Assembly: GCA_036365515.1 (NCBI GenBank)
Contig: CM070877.1
Span: 59,321,975-59,385,974 of the forward strand
Reading direction: 5' to 3'
Length of the DNA: 64,000 nucleotides
Origin: Torymus aiolomorphi
Lineage: Eukaryota; Arthropoda; Insecta; Hymenoptera; Torymidae
Shown piece by piece: positions 21,373 through 34,251 of the stretch. The notes beneath the pieces were generated by a model. That model was not told where the DNA came from. It did not search any database and saw only the letters and a list, made by a program, of their open reading frames with translations. The position numbers were made by a program, and so were the translations under genes. How positions within the stretch are numbered: position 1 is the first letter of the stretch; the number at the start of each line of letters is the position of its first letter.

Positions 21373-22448
21373 TCTAGTATATTGTCAGCTGATTTTAGCC
21401 AGAAAAGTGGTTTATGATCCGTAACTATTGTGAACCTTGTTCCGTAAATATAGTTTCTAAACGTTTTTATTGCGAACATGATAGCTAAAGCTTCCTTTTC
21501 GTATGTGTGATATTTCAGTTCCGTCTTATGTAAACTTCTTGATGTGTAAGCTACTGCCGGATCTTTACCTATTTCACCTTGAGATAAAATTGCATCCAAA
21601 GCAAAATTCGAAGCATCGCTCGTGATAATGAATGGTTCGTCAAATCGCGGATACAGCAAAACTGGGGCTTTACGGAGTGTTTCTTTCACATCGTTGAAAG
21701 CCTTTTCTTGATGAAAAAAAATGAATTTCTCATCTTTTTCTAGCAAAATATTTAAAGGTTTAGTTGTTTTTGCATAGTTTTTTTATAAACCTTCTATAGT
21801 AGTTTGAGAGTCCCAAAAATTCTCGAATATTCTTAACATTTTTTGGTGTCGGGAAGTTTTTTACTGCTTCGACCTTTTTTGGGTCAGGTTTGATACCATC
21901 TCTGCTTATAATATGTCCTAAATAACAAACTTCTTCCTTAAAAAATTCACATTTCTCGGGTTCTAATTTTAAATTTGCTTCTCGTAATTTTTGTTCTACT
22001 GCGTTAAATCTTTCGTTTGCTTCTTTCACAGTTTTTCCAAAAATGATTATATCGTCGATAAACACAAAGCATATTTTACCGATCAAATCGCCTAAAACCG
22101 TATTCAGAACTCTTTGAAACGTACGCGGTGAATTTCTCAATCCGAAAGACAATACGCGAAATTCAAAACGTCCTAAAGGATTAATACTAAACGCTGTTTT
22201 ATGTATATCACTTGGTTTCATAGGTACTTGGTGAAAACCCGATTTTAAATCTATGACATGATAGAATTCAGTTTTTCCTAGTTGATCGAATATTTCTATA
22301 ATATTTGGAAGTAAATATGGATCTGGAATTGTTTTTTCATTTAGTTTCCTATAATCTATAACTAAACGCCATTGTTTTTGTCCGTTTGTTAGTTGTTTTT
22401 TTGCTACAATCCATGCTGGAGCGTTAAAAGCACTTTTTGAGTTTCTTA
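21373..22448 (-). pseudogene. element A pol: reverse transcriptase and RNase H
   Basis: RT landmarks on the minus strand are WRLVIDYRKLNEKTIPDPY (about 22350), FHQVPMKPSDIHKTAFS, and the catalytic FVFIDDIIIFG (about 22060; IDD instead of YVDD, common in insect gypsy elements). RNase H follows with SDASNFALDA, EKEALAI and TDHKPL. Frameshifts occur near 22440, between 21760 and 21746, and near 21380. These enzymes copy the element RNA into cDNA and remove the template. Confidence 0.85.
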
Positions 22449-24152
22449 CTAGATTATTTTTGTTATTAATTTTTGAGTTTCCTCTATTGCTATTTCCTTT
22501 AATTTGTGTGGTAAAGGAAATTGTTTTACATATACAGGTTTGTCGTCTGTTAAATTTATTTCATGTTGTTCCACATTACATGATCCTAAACCATCTCCCT
22601 CTAACCAAAATATATCTTTATTTTCCAAAACTAGGTCCCTAATCGTTGTTTTAATATTTTCAGGCAATTCTTGATAACATATTTTTTCTAATAATTTTCC
22701 TTCTCGAGTAACCCCTTTTAAATCTTGTATTGAATCATTTTCCTCTATAAAATTTATTGATCCTATATTTAAAATCTCATTCTCATTTATGTTAAAGTCC
22801 TCTATTATTTGAAACCCCTCCGGTAGATTGTCTATTTCGTAAGAGATAAAATCATATTCTTTTTCATTTCCATAAAGTTTATTATACTCTTCTAAATCTA
22901 CTTCAATCTTCCTACTAATTATTGTCAAAAATTGTTTGTAGTCTATTGATCCGATTTCCTCAAAATCAATTGGCTGATCATTATTTTCAATAGCAATATT
23001 AATATTATTTATTAATGATCTAATATTATTTTCGCTGTCTTCCAGAATTTTTTCGTAATGTAAATCATTTATATTTTCTGATAAAATTTCATTTAACATT
23101 TTCTGTTGCACATCTTCCTTTTCTTCTTCCTTTAATATTGGAATTGTATTTAAAATTTTTATTACGTCATCGTAAAATGTTATTTCCGATGTTATATCTA
23201 CTTCACTTTTACTGATTAGCTCGGGTTCATAAGATATTGAACAGGATAACTTTCCAACTTCCTCATCAATTTGCAAATTCTCGGTTTGTTCATTCAATAA
23301 TTGTATTTCTTGTTGATTATCTTTATGAATTGTATGGTTTAATTTTTTTGTTTCATCGGTATTTTGCAGTATTTCCCTTAAAACTTCTTTTTGTTGCATC
23401 GTTATTGTTGATTTCTTTACTTCACCCAATTTTTTTGAATTTCCCGTTATCATATTAAGATTATGGTTTAGTTTGTGAGCTGGTTTGAGTTTAATTTTGT
23501 TATCATTTATTTGTAAATAACCTTCGTCCAGTCTTAATTTTTGTTCAGTAAGAATTTTGATTCCTAAAATTCTGTCGTAAGGTAGACAAAAATTTTGTGG
23601 TGCGACATGAAAATCAATATTTAGTCCATTAATGTTTATTTTTATTTCTCCTAATGTTCCGATCGTCCTATCTGTGATACCCGATAAATGAATTTTCTTG
23701 CTTCCTAAAATTATATTAGAAAGTATCTGATTTCTTTTTATAATATTTAATTGAGCTCCACTATCTACAAGTAAATTACACACTTTACTTGTGTATGGAT
23801 TCTCTATTTCAATATACTGCAACGAGTTTTTCAATTTTAGAAAATACATAGCAATTTTTGTCGCTGTTATCTTTCCCTGTGTTTGCTCTTTTTCAACGTT
23901 ACTTATTTCAGATTCACCAGGATCAAATAAATTTATTTCAATGGCATCTGTATTTTCAGCTTTATTAAGTGTTTGATTTTCTGTAATATTTTGAGTTGTA
24001 TTACTTAAATTCTTTGAGACTAATAAATCGATGTCCGTAACCGTCCTATTATTGCTATTTATGTTTATGAGTTTATCCTCATTAACTGTATTTATTTTAA
24101 TATCTGCGCGATTTTCGAGTGGTTTTTTTATTAACCCTTCTAGTCCACTCAT
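22449..24152 (-). pseudogene. element A pol: protease-containing N-terminal region
   Basis: An open frame of 567 codons, beginning MSGLEGLIKKP 18 bases after the gag stop and in the same frame as gag. The retropepsin active site is CNLLVDSGAQLNIIK (about residues 125-140) with ILGIKIL further on. A long acidic, Asn/Ile-rich stretch links it to the first RT motifs (QFPLPHKLKEIAIEETQKLI) at the left end, where a frameshift stops it. The double TAA TAA between gag and this ORF (24165-24170) is discussed in the findings. Confidence 0.8.
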
Positions 24153-24167
24153 TTCCAGAAGAATTTA

Positions 24168-24482
24168 TTAGTTTTCCGAATTTTTTTGTTCATAGTTTGG
24201 TTTTTTGAAACATTCCTCTAAAGAATGCGTTGTGCTTTTGCAAATATTGCAAAACATTTCTATATCTCTTAATATAAAGCAGTTTTCCATTGTATGACCC
24301 TTTCTTTTACAGTACGCACAGGTTGGTATCATCTCTGCTTTCTGTAATTTCCTACAATTTACTATCTCGTGTCCTGACATTTTGCAAAATTGGCAGTATT
24401 GTTTTTTCCCGTTTCGTGTATTTATTTGTTCGTTAAAATTCGTATCTCTTGGGTGATAATTTTGCTGATGGGTTTTATTGAA
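24168..24482 (-). pseudogene. element A gag, C-terminal part (zinc knuckles 10-12)
   Basis: This holds the last three CCHC knuckles of Gag (CQFCKMSGHEIVNC, CAYCKRKGHTMENC, CNICKSTTHSLEEC) and ends NSEN before TAA TAA. The rest of gag is at 36559-38550; the Penelope insertion separates the two, with a GGTTTTATTGAA duplication at 24471-24482 and 36559-36570. Zinc knuckles bind the element RNA for packaging. Confidence 0.85.
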
Positions 24483-24642
24483 ATTTGATAGGTTGTTTGT
24501 ATATGTAATGAAACACGTGGATCCTTTTGAGCAATTCAGTATTTTAATAATTTACTATCAGTCGACGTTTCGGAATCATTGTAGGATTCCCTTTTCCAGA
24601 GACTAGAAAACAACGATGTAACTTAATTCATATGATCTAATT

Positions 24643-25230
24643 GCGCCACTATAATGACAAACAATACACAGCACAAATCTTACTTAATTAATTAAATTAA
24701 CTAACAAATACGCACAATTTCATAGCAATGTAGTTGCTCGTGAATACAAAAAGATTGAACACGTAGCTCTCTCAACATTTTCTTTCTAACGCACGTCATA
24801 TTTGCACTGTAATTAAATCGAAAGAATTATGATTAGTAGGCTAAATGTGAATTTCAAATAATCATGAACCGCACGAATTATGAAAAGAACTTACTAAATC
24901 AAAAGCGAAACCACGTTTGAAAAATTAAAAACTGACAGGAACTGTGGTACATTGATCCGTTGTCAAGCTACTAGTTTTCCCCGGATGGTAGCCAACAGAG
25001 CTATCAAAGAAGGACTGCGGATAGGTGACATCGCAGGGGATTATTTATACCCAAAAATCGAGTGGAGGGGACACGACAGTACAAGCGGTGCGCCGCTCAC
25101 AGTGTCCGTGGATCGCCCCGCTACTACAAAGCATCCAAGAAACATAGCGAGTCGAGAGGCTCCTGGCGTTCCTCTTCGCCGCACATACATGCGCATACGC
25201 AGGAACTAAGTAGTGCAACCTCAACATCGC
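24643..25230 (-). repeat. PLE pLTR-like repeat, copy 1
   Basis: About 590 bp directly repeated at 27590-28140 plus 34208-34250, and in inverted orientation at 35770-36350. This copy keeps the uninterrupted GCACATACATGCGCATACGC site (25181-25200), the empty target of the Sola-like element. Confidence 0.8.
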
Positions 25231-27574
25231 TCATACCATCGTGCTACCCCGACTTCTCAGAATACGAGAACTCGACCCTCTAGGAACTAACTGTTTTTTT
25301 CTATCTTTAATTACGTTATTAATAATATCTATGGAAGCCTTATAATCCTTTTTCAACTTAATAGTATCAGTGATTCTATTCATATTATTTTTTGTATTAT
25401 AAATGTGGATCATTTCTGAAAATTCTCTTTTACCTTTCTTAATTTCTTTATCCAAAACTTTAATCTTTTCAAAATTAATTCTGTGGCGTGTTTCTGTGGC
25501 GTGTACGGCTAGTGCAGATTTAGTATCGCTATTTTTTACACTCAATTTATGCTCATTCATGCGAATTTTGAGTTTTCTGCTAGTTTGTCCAACATATGTT
25601 AGATCACAATCAGAACAACCTATCTCATAAACAACGTTACTCTGCTGCAAACTATTTAATCTATCTTTACCTAACGTGACGAATCTTGATAACTTGTTAA
25701 TTGGTTTGTTTACAATCCTGTAACCATGACTAGATAATATAGATTTTAGTTTAAAGCTTAAATCTTTAATAAATGGTAAAACTATAATTTTGTTGTTGTT
25801 GGCAACTGTATTCTTTGTCAGTGAACGATTATTTTTTGAATTATCATAATTATTATTTAACTGGAAAATCCTATGTCTCATATTTTCAGAGATAAATTTC
25901 ATAGGATATCCATTATTTTTAAGAAACTGAGTTGCAATATCTAGATTTTGTCTATGAAATTTTTTATCTGAAAGATTAATAGCACGATCTACAAGATTGT
26001 AAACAATTGCTCTTTTATTTTGAATAGGATGATGCGAATCGAAATGAATAAATCGTCCGGAATAAGTACTTTTACGATACCAATTCGTAATTATATTGTT
26101 TTCATCAGTGCGAAATAATGTCATGTCTAAAAAGTTAATTGATTTTTTCTCCTGGTTTTCATTTTCTATCGTAAATTGTAAATAATGGTTAAAGATATTA
26201 AAAGTACTTAGTCATCTGTCAATTGCATCATCTTTTACAATCAATAAACAATCATCGACATATCTCTCATATAAAACAATATCCGATTTCATAACATTGA
26301 GGCAATGGTTCTCGAGACACTCCAAAGCCAGTTCCCCAAACCACGGACTAGAGCATCCGCCCATCGGCGCGCCATGTGTTTGTTTATAGTAACTATTGTC
26401 AAAAGAGAAATAAGTAGAATTCATTAAAAAGATAATGCCATCCAAAAATTCGTTCATCGTCAGATTAGTTCTGTTTCTTAAATATTTCCATTTGTTACGG
26501 ATACCAGTTAAAACAAGATCGATATTTATATTTGTAAATAGAGATACGACATCAAATGAACATAATCTGTAATTATCCGGGACATGAATATCTGAGCTAA
26601 TATCAATTAATTCAGAACTATTTTTCAAAGACGATTTAGGTCGAGGTAAATATTTTGTAAAAAATGTGCAAATAGCTTTGTCCAGAGCATGTGTTGGAGA
26701 GTTTATCGCCGATACAATGATTCTAGCCGGCATATCCTTTTTATGAATCTTTATCAAGCCGTACGCTCGTGAAAGAACAGAATGATCCAATTTATCAGTT
26801 AAAATGTCAAAACTGGAATCCATATCACACACACCTCTGCTTTTCCATTTTTGTATGAGCTTTTTGTCGCATTTTTTAAATTGCTGTACGGATCTTTTTC
26901 AAGTTTTTTATAATATGTAGTGTCAGACAGAACATCTAAAACTTTTGATTTATAATCTTTAATGTTAATGGCAATTGTTACATTGCCTTTATCGGCTTTT
27001 GTGATTAAAATATCTTTATTATTTTTAATAAAAGTTTCAGTCGCAAGCAAGTTATGTTTAATAACAGTGTCAGTGTCTGATATGCGATTCTTACGTTTTG
27101 CAAAAGTATTGACTGTTCTAATGAGTTCACTGTGTAAATCCCTGTCTTTTTGATCATGTTTTCTCCAATCTACATAACCATCAGTGGATTTGAAAATTTC
27201 GAAGAACAACATGTAAAATTAAAATCTCTTCCTAAACGAACTGTATTACGTACCCCTTCTGGGATCGTCACCTCAGTGAGGTTAATGAACCATGGGTCGT
27301 TTTGTGGTTTGTGTATATTCCAGTTCGTTGGCTTCGCGCTCGCCTCTGTGTATACATATTCGCATTTTCTATTATACCGTTCGTAATACAACTTGTGAAA
27401 CTTTTTGTTGTGTTTATTTTGCCATTGAGACACAGAGTTTTTTGTATTTTCTGTTAACAATTTAATTAAACGTTTTGCATTTTTTAAATTTGTAATTTTT
27501 CTGACTTGATCAAAAAGCAATTTCTTTTCACTGAGCAATCGAGCCTTTTTTTGAATAAAAATCCGAGATTTCAA
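25231..27574 (-). pseudogene. PLE polyprotein, copy 1 (reverse transcriptase plus GIY-YIG endonuclease)
   Basis: N-terminal sequence starts near 27574; the RT core has SAINSPTHALDKAICTFF, MGGCSSPWFGELALE and the catalytic YVDDCLLIV (about 26260-26235). The C-terminal part has a CSDC pair and a GIY-YIG nuclease (YEIGCSDCDLTYVGQTS, RKLKIRMNEHKLS) typical of Penelope elements, ending RGSTMV. There are frameshifts near 27200 and 26820 and an in-frame TGA at 26212-26214. RT plus GIY-YIG acts in target-primed insertion. Copy 2 is shorter, so this is the reference copy for the locus. Confidence 0.85.
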
Positions 27575-27589
27575 TTTTCAAAATTTTTA

Positions 27590-28140
27590 ATTGCGCCACT
27601 ATAATGACAAACAATACACAGCACAAATCTTACCTAATTAATTAAATTAACTAACAAATACGCACAATTTCATAGCAATGTAGTTGCTCGTCAATACAAA
27701 AAGATTGAACACGTAGCTCTCTCAACATTTTCTTTCTAACGCACGTCATATTTGCACTGTAATTAAATCGAAAAAATTATGATTAGAAGGCTGAATGTGA
27801 ATTTCAAATAATCATGAACCGCACGAATTATGAAAAGAACTTAATAAATCAAAAGCGAAACCATGTTTGAAAAATTAAAAACTGACAGGAACTGTGGTAC
27901 ATTCACCCGTTGTCAAGCTACTAGTTTTCCCCGGATGGTAGCCAACAGAGCTATCAAAGAAGGACTGCGGATAGGTGACGTCGCAGGGGATTATTTATAC
28001 CCAAAAATCGAGTGGAGGGTACACGATAGTACAAGCGGTGCACCGCTCACAGTGTCCGTGGATCGCCCTGCTACTACAAAGCATCCAAAAAACATAGCGA
28101 GTCGAGAGGCTCCTGGCGCTCCTCTTCGCCGCACACACAT
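27590..28140 (-). repeat. PLE pLTR-like repeat, copy 2 (interrupted)
   Basis: Nearly identical to 24643-25190 up to the ACAT at 28137-28140, where the Sola-like element starts; the remainder continues at 34208. Differences from copy 1 are a handful of substitutions. Confidence 0.85.
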
Positions 28141-28556
28141 GAGGCGTTTCGCCTCAACTCTCCCAGCGCGGCGCGCGAGCGTCAAATCATGCTATTTTCA
28201 AGTCGTGTTTACGATATCAATATGAATTTCAAAAAATTATGTGATAAGCGTTTCCGACGTATTTTGTCCTCAGCTTTCCAATGGTGTAAGTGGTTTTTCC
28301 GAAATTTTCCATTTTCACCCTCAAAAAGTATAAAACATACTATATCTCGGAAAGTATATTTTTAATATTTTTTTTTATCATCTAGATTGAAAGCTGAGCA
28401 TTTTTTACGTCGGAAAGGATTTTTTGCAAAATTTGCTCGAATGTTTTTCTTAGAGAAACAGAACGCGAAAGAGCAGACGCAGCGTCTCCTTCGTGCGCGG
28501 TATGCGGCGCGCTGTACAGCGCGTGGACTAGATGCATTTCGCTCTCTAGTAACCTT
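28141..28556 (+). repeat. left terminal inverted repeat of the Sola-like element
   Basis: Matches, in reverse complement, 33955-34207 joined to 31790-31933; the right copy is split by R1 copy 3. Shared landmarks are the terminal palindrome, GATATCAATATG, AAAATGCTGAGC/TCCGACG and the GC-rich CGCGCTGTACAGCGCG block, itself a palindrome. Confidence 0.8.
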
Positions 28557-28654
28557 ATTATTTTTATTTATCATTTTTAATTCTTTATGGAATATCTTTT
28601 TGCACTTCGAATTTCACTTATATGCACGATTGACATTTTCATAGGTTATTTCGC

Positions 28655-29596
28655 AAAAAAAAACCGCTGCCAATTCTTTGGCACTTAGCTTCCTCAAACT
28701 AATTCATCGTTTCCTAATTAAAAATTGAAATTCTGAAAATACATTTTTCATAAAAAGGAATGCTAAAGAATTTCAATAATACTTTGAACCGATGCGTCTT
28801 ATACCAGTTTCTTGCAAAATAGTATATTACGTACCTATTTTAAAAAAAGCTTTGACAGACCACCAAGTTTAAAAAAAATTGAGATTAAAAAGAGATAAAA
28901 GAAGGGGCTAAAAATGGCACTATTAATACGTTTTGATATTTTAATTTACTACATTATATAAAAATATTAAAATGATAGTTCTCGAAAATAAATGTATAAT
29001 ATATATTTATATAGATAATCACTTAAAATTGCAACACAATATTGCCACCAACAAGTGTAATAAGTAACAGTTAAAATTTCAAGTCGATAAATAAATTATT
29101 TTTTGAGATATTAATTTTTTAAATATAAAAAAGTTTTCATTAATAACAAATGACAGAGTGAAGATATTTTAAATTTTAAATTTAAAAAAAAAGAAAATGT
29201 AGGTAATTTGAATACCTTTTAAGAGAAGTATATTATTTTATGTAATAATTACTATAAGATACGAAAAAATAAAAAAAAATAAAAATTCAAAATCGTTTTT
29301 TGGTTATAAAACAAAAGAAAATCAATAAAATCCCAAATCCATCAGGGTACTTTCCTTTTGCCGCAAGACGAAGCGAATAAGCTTTACCCGATGAAAATCG
29401 GTTGATTAGTTTCGGAGATATTAAGAGTTGAAATATACACACACACACACGCACACACACACATACATACATCCACGAAATCAAAAATCATCAAAATCAA
29501 ATAATATACACATATACCACCATAAAACATCTTTTTGAAGACTTTTTTTCGAAAATTTTTTTCACCGTTACAAAGCTTCCTCTTTGAGGAAGCAAA
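28655..29596 (+). mobile_element. R1 repeat copy 2
   Basis: Starts AAACCGCTGCCAATTCTTTGG and ends with the hairpin GCTTCCTCTTTGAGGAAGC (29575-29593). A CA-rich microsatellite lies near 29440. Shorter than the other copies and non-coding. Confidence 0.65.
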
Positions 29597-29863
29597 AACA
29601 TTACAATCAATTTGAAATAGCAGACGCAACGCTTCTCACTTACTTTTTACCCGATAGGTGGCTTGCGTATAGAAAATTTTTGCCCGAGAGTAATTTGTTG
29701 TATCCAATTATATAAGTCTGATGAATTTTCGATCTTTGTTATCCTTGAAATTGTTTAAGAATTTTAACGCTGTTTCCGTTATATTTGTGTTCTTCGTGTG
29801 TTTGCTGATTAAATCATAATTTATTTTTGGTTTATTTATTGCATTTATTTTCTCGCTACTGAA

Positions 29864-31735
29864 ATGGATCCAGCTTTGAAGCTGAAATGCATAAATCCTT
29901 TTAATAAAATTAATCACTCTGTGCGTAAAAATTTGTCGAATTTTCCTTCAATATTTAGGAGTGCGTATCCCCTCGTACCAGAAAACGCGAAAATTTGTTC
30001 CAACTGTCAACGTCAACTTTATAAACATAAGTTAGATTTACCTTCATGCGATGCCAAAAAAGCTAAAATTGAATGTACTGATGAATATCATAAAGCAGGC
30101 GTGGCAGTTCTCAACCAATTAAAAAAAAAATTTTTAGAATCACCGGGTAAGGAAGATAAAATTCAGCTACTCACGCTTGCTCCTGATTTTTGGTCTCACA
30201 GAGACTTAATCAGAGAGTTCGGTTGTACTGAGTGGGAAGCTCGAGAAGCGAAAAAGTTAGTAACTGAAAGTGGAATTTTTTCAAAACCTGAAAAGAAAAG
30301 GGGCAAAATATTTCCAGTTGAAAGTGTAGATTCAGTTAGACGTTTTTATGAGAGGGACGATATTAGTCGTGTAATGCCCGGATTAAAAGATTGTATATCT
30401 GTTAAGCAGGATAATGGTAAAAGAGAACATGTACAGAAAAGGTTACTACTTGGTAATTTACGTGAAATTTATTGTTTATTTAAAAAAGAGCATGAATCTG
30501 TTAATATTGGCTTCACTAAATTTACTCAATTGAGGCCGCCGCATTGTGTTCTAGCGGGAAGCAGTGGTACGCATAATGTATGCGTATGTGTACACCACGA
30601 AAATATCAAGCTGATGTTAAATGCTATTAATTTACAGAGTTTAACTGAAGGTACTCGACTATTTCTTAAAAACTACCACGATTGCATCCAAGCAATCGTA
30701 TGTAGTAATGCTAGTTCGAAATGTTAATTGGGAGACTGTTTAGATTGCCCCAATATGCCTGTATTACGGAAACATTTGCTTGAATGTTTTGAGAGAAATT
30801 ATATTTTTCAAATACAGTATGAGTCATGGCTTCAGACAGATCGTTGCACAGTAGTATCTACAACTGTAAATGTTTATGAATTCATGAACATACTGGGAGA
30901 AAAATTAATAAAATTTAAAACTCATGACTTCTTTGCGAGAGAACAATATCTTTTCTTAAGCGATTTGAAAAAAAACCTTCAAAAAGGAGAATTCCTTGTT
31001 TGTTGTGATTTTGCAGAGAACTATGCGTTTATAGTGCAAAATTCAACACAATCGTTCCACTGGAACAATAATCAAGCAACAGTTTTTACAACAGTGGTAT
31101 ATTATAACGAAAATCAAGATCTTAAACATATAAGCATTGCTATAATTTCTGATAATCTAAATCACGATACTGTTGCTGTTTATGAATATCAAAAAATTAT
31201 AATATCGTATTTAAAAAGTAATTTCATAGTCAAGAAAATGTATTACTTAACTGATGGAGCAGGTCAGCATTTTAAGAACTAGTCTACCTTCCAAAATCTT
31301 CTGTTTCATCAAAAAGATTTTGGAGTTCCTGCTGAATGGCATTTTCATGCAACAGCGCACGGTAAAGGTGCGTGCGATGGTATAGGCGCAAATTTGAAAA
31401 GAGGGGCGAAAAGAGCAAGTCTTCAACTCTCTTCGAGGAATCATATTTTAACACCAGAAGACCTTTACAACTGGGCTTTACGTAATTGCAAAGAAACTAA
31501 AGTTTTTTACAGCACTAAAGAGACCTATGAAAAAGCCGTTTTGAAACTAAAATCAAGGTTAAGTAAAATTAAATCTATACCGGGAACTTTACAGTACCAT
31601 GCCGTTATTCCAATGAATAAAACAACATTAATACTAAAAAAAACGTCAATGAGTTCAGAATATCAAATCTTCCCTAAAAAACCCGTAAAACAAAACAAAA
31701 TAAAATTATCTTCTTTAAAAAAAAAGAATTATTAA
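29864..31735 (+). pseudogene. transposase-like protein of the Sola-like element
   Basis: A single frame of 623 codons from ATG 29864 to TAA 31733-31735, broken only by TAA at 30725-30727 and TAG at 31280-31282. The N-terminal third has Cys pairs (CSNCQRQLYKH, CLDCPNMPVL later) and a basic region. Three conserved acidic sites look catalytic: CCDFAENYAFIVQ, YLTDGAGQHFKN and HGKGACDGIGANLKRG, an arrangement I associate with an RNase H-fold (DDD) transposase class of unplaced animal proteins. The C-terminus is Lys-rich. Two stops in an otherwise perfect frame imply recent death, or mobilisation from another copy. Confidence 0.7.
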
Positions 31736-31933
31736 TATAAATACTAGTTTATTGTTGCTATTATTAAGGAAATCAAAATTTTAAGTGGTTGTTAGAGAGC
31801 GAAATGCATCTAGTCCACGCGGTGTACAGCGCGCCGAAAACCGCGCGCGAAGGAGACGCTGCATCTGCTCTTTCGCGTTCTGTTTCTCTAAGAAAACATT
31901 CGAGCAAATTCTGAAAAAAATCCTTTCCGACGG

Positions 31934-33955
31934 AAAAAACCGCTGCCAATTCATTGGCACGTAGCTTCCTCAAACTTGATTTACTGATTCCTTTAATTAA
32001 TTTTTACTTCCAATATTTAAAATTTCATACTTTATTTTGTACGATGTAAACGGCTTAAAATCGTTTTTATAAGTCTAACAACTCGTCAGGAGTTGATTTT
32101 ACACGAGAATATTAAATAGTAAAATTTTTTGTTTTAATATTATCCACAACTTTTGTATTTAACATTTTCGTGTAAAATCAAATCCAATCAAGTTATAGCC
32201 AAAAATCGCCCATTTTATTTATAACTCCTCAAATATTTTAAATATAAAAGTTGTCGATAATATTGACATAAAACTTTTTCCCATTTAACATATTTCTGTT
32301 AAGTTAAATCCTATCAAGTTATATAAAAAAAATAAGAAGGTTCTACTTTATTTTTACTCTTTCATACATAGAGCCATCCTCAATACATTTAAAAAAAAAG
32401 GATGCCAATTGCTTGATGCCAGATCTCTATACTCATTTTTTTTGTATGATCCTCATTGGCTCGATTCCTTTACGACGACAAACGAGCGGCAGCGCATGCG
32501 CTTGGGCATACGCGTACCTACACAACACACACGGGGTCCTTTCTACATATGTGTGTTCTGTCTGTTCTAGTGTTCTAGACAACTTCTCTCTATGTCTGTC
32601 TCTGTATTACATAAACGGAACAGATCCTATCTGTCTTTGTCGGGAACACACGGAACACACAGAACACACATACTTATGTAGAAAGGCCCCCGGACACGAG
32701 CTGACGGACAAGGCCGCAAGGCCAAAAGTGTCGCCGCAATTGAGTCTCTGAGTCAATGCTATAAGTATTAGAAAATATTAATATTTTAATTCTCTTTCAA
32801 ATGCTACCCATCACATTCAGATACATAGAGCCATCCTCAATACTTTTAAAAAAAATTGGGAAAATTTTATGGAAAATATTAACTTGAAATTTTTTTAAAT
32901 ATCTTTGAAATTTAATGACCAATCATTTTGCCCGAATAACTCGACCGAAAACTATCCAAAATCCACCTCTACGAGGAATTTTGAAGCGCTTAAGTCAATT
33001 TTTACTCCCGCAATAGTTGGACATACCAAACTCATTTTTTTCATTTTTCAATGTTTACGTTTTTATTAATAACAAAAGAACCGTAATAGCTAGACAAATA
33101 ATTTTTTTTAGAAAATATAGGTCTTGAAATTCTCTTTCGAATGCCGCCCACCCGATTCACATACATAAAGCCGTTCTCGAGAAATTACGATTTAAAAAAA
33201 AAGTGAAAAAAATTTTAACCTCAAATATCTCCGAAATTTATGGATCAATCCTTTTGCCCAAAGAACTCAATCGATTGTGATACAAAATGTATCACTAAAA
33301 AAAATTTCAAACTGATTAAGCCAATTTTACTCTAATTATTGAACGACAAAAAAAAACACTTTTTTTTATAAATTATTTTTTTTCTCCAAAAATAATGAAT
33401 AAAAAAACCTAAAAATTTAGTAAGTTATAGTACTCAGTATTCTTTATAACCAAAAAAATATTCATGTTAATATCTTTTTTAATTTTGAAATATAACCTAT
33501 TTACTAAAAATGACGTTTTCATGAATAACTTATGACGAAATATAGCTAACGGCTTTTTTTTTTTTTAAATTGTAGAAAATTTTATTCTGCATACAGAGAA
33601 TTTATCGTATATAAATAATATTTGTTCTAAATATAAAAAAAATTGAAAATAAAAATTTTGAAAATTTAAAAATGGCGATAAAAAACAAAAAAATCGATTT
33701 TGACAAAAACAAAATATTGACCCCAATTGTTGAAGCAAAATCTGAAAAAATGATCACTCTCTCGTTAAAATCGGTTGAGTAGATCATGAGATATCAGAGT
33801 ATACGGACATACATACACACACACACACATCCATACGGACATTTTCTAAAAATGGTGTATTTCGATTCCAAATTTTCTATACAACATTCCTAAGACATTA
33901 TCTCACAAACTTTTTTTTTTACTATCACAAAGCTTCCTCTAGGAGGAAGCAAAAT
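31934..33955 (+). mobile_element. R1 repeat copy 3, inside the right TIR of the Sola-like element
   Basis: Begins with CCGCTGCCAATTCATTGGCA and ends with GCTTCCTCTAGGAGGAAGC at 33934-33952. The TIR sequence TCCGACG-AAAATGCTGAGC is cut exactly here, while the left TIR is uninterrupted, so the borders are clear. A smaller hairpin-forming GGGTCCTTTCTACATA/TATGTAGAAAGGCCCC pair lies at about 32530-32690, and a CA tract at about 33815. Confidence 0.7.
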
Positions 33956-34251
33956 GCTGAGCTTTCGATCTAGGGGGTAAAAAAAAATATTAAAAATATA
34001 CTTTTCGAGATATAGTATGTTTTATACTTGTTGGAGGGGAAAATGGAAAATTTCGGAAAAACCACCTACGCCACTGGAAAGCTGAGGAAAAAATACGTCG
34101 GAAACGCTTATCACATAATTTTTTGAAATGCATATTGATATCGTAAACACGACTTGAAAATAGCATGATTTGACGCTAGCGCTGGGAGAGTTGAGGCGAA
34201 ACGCCTCACATGCGCATACGCAGGAACTAAGTAGTGCAACCTCAACATCGC

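Larger units (their letters stand above)
28141..34207 (+). mobile_element. 6.07-kb DNA transposon, TSD ACAT (Sola-like candidate)
   Basis: Terminal inverted repeats begin with the small palindrome GAGGCGTTTCGCCTC and extend about 417 bp (28141-28556). ACAT flanks both sides (28137-28140, 34208-34211), and the paralogous PLE repeat at 25181-25200 shows the empty site with a single ACAT. It encodes one transposase-like protein (29864-31735). A 4-bp duplication with a DDD-type protein suits the Sola superfamily, but I could not confirm that. Two R1 repeats have inserted into it since. Confidence 0.75.
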
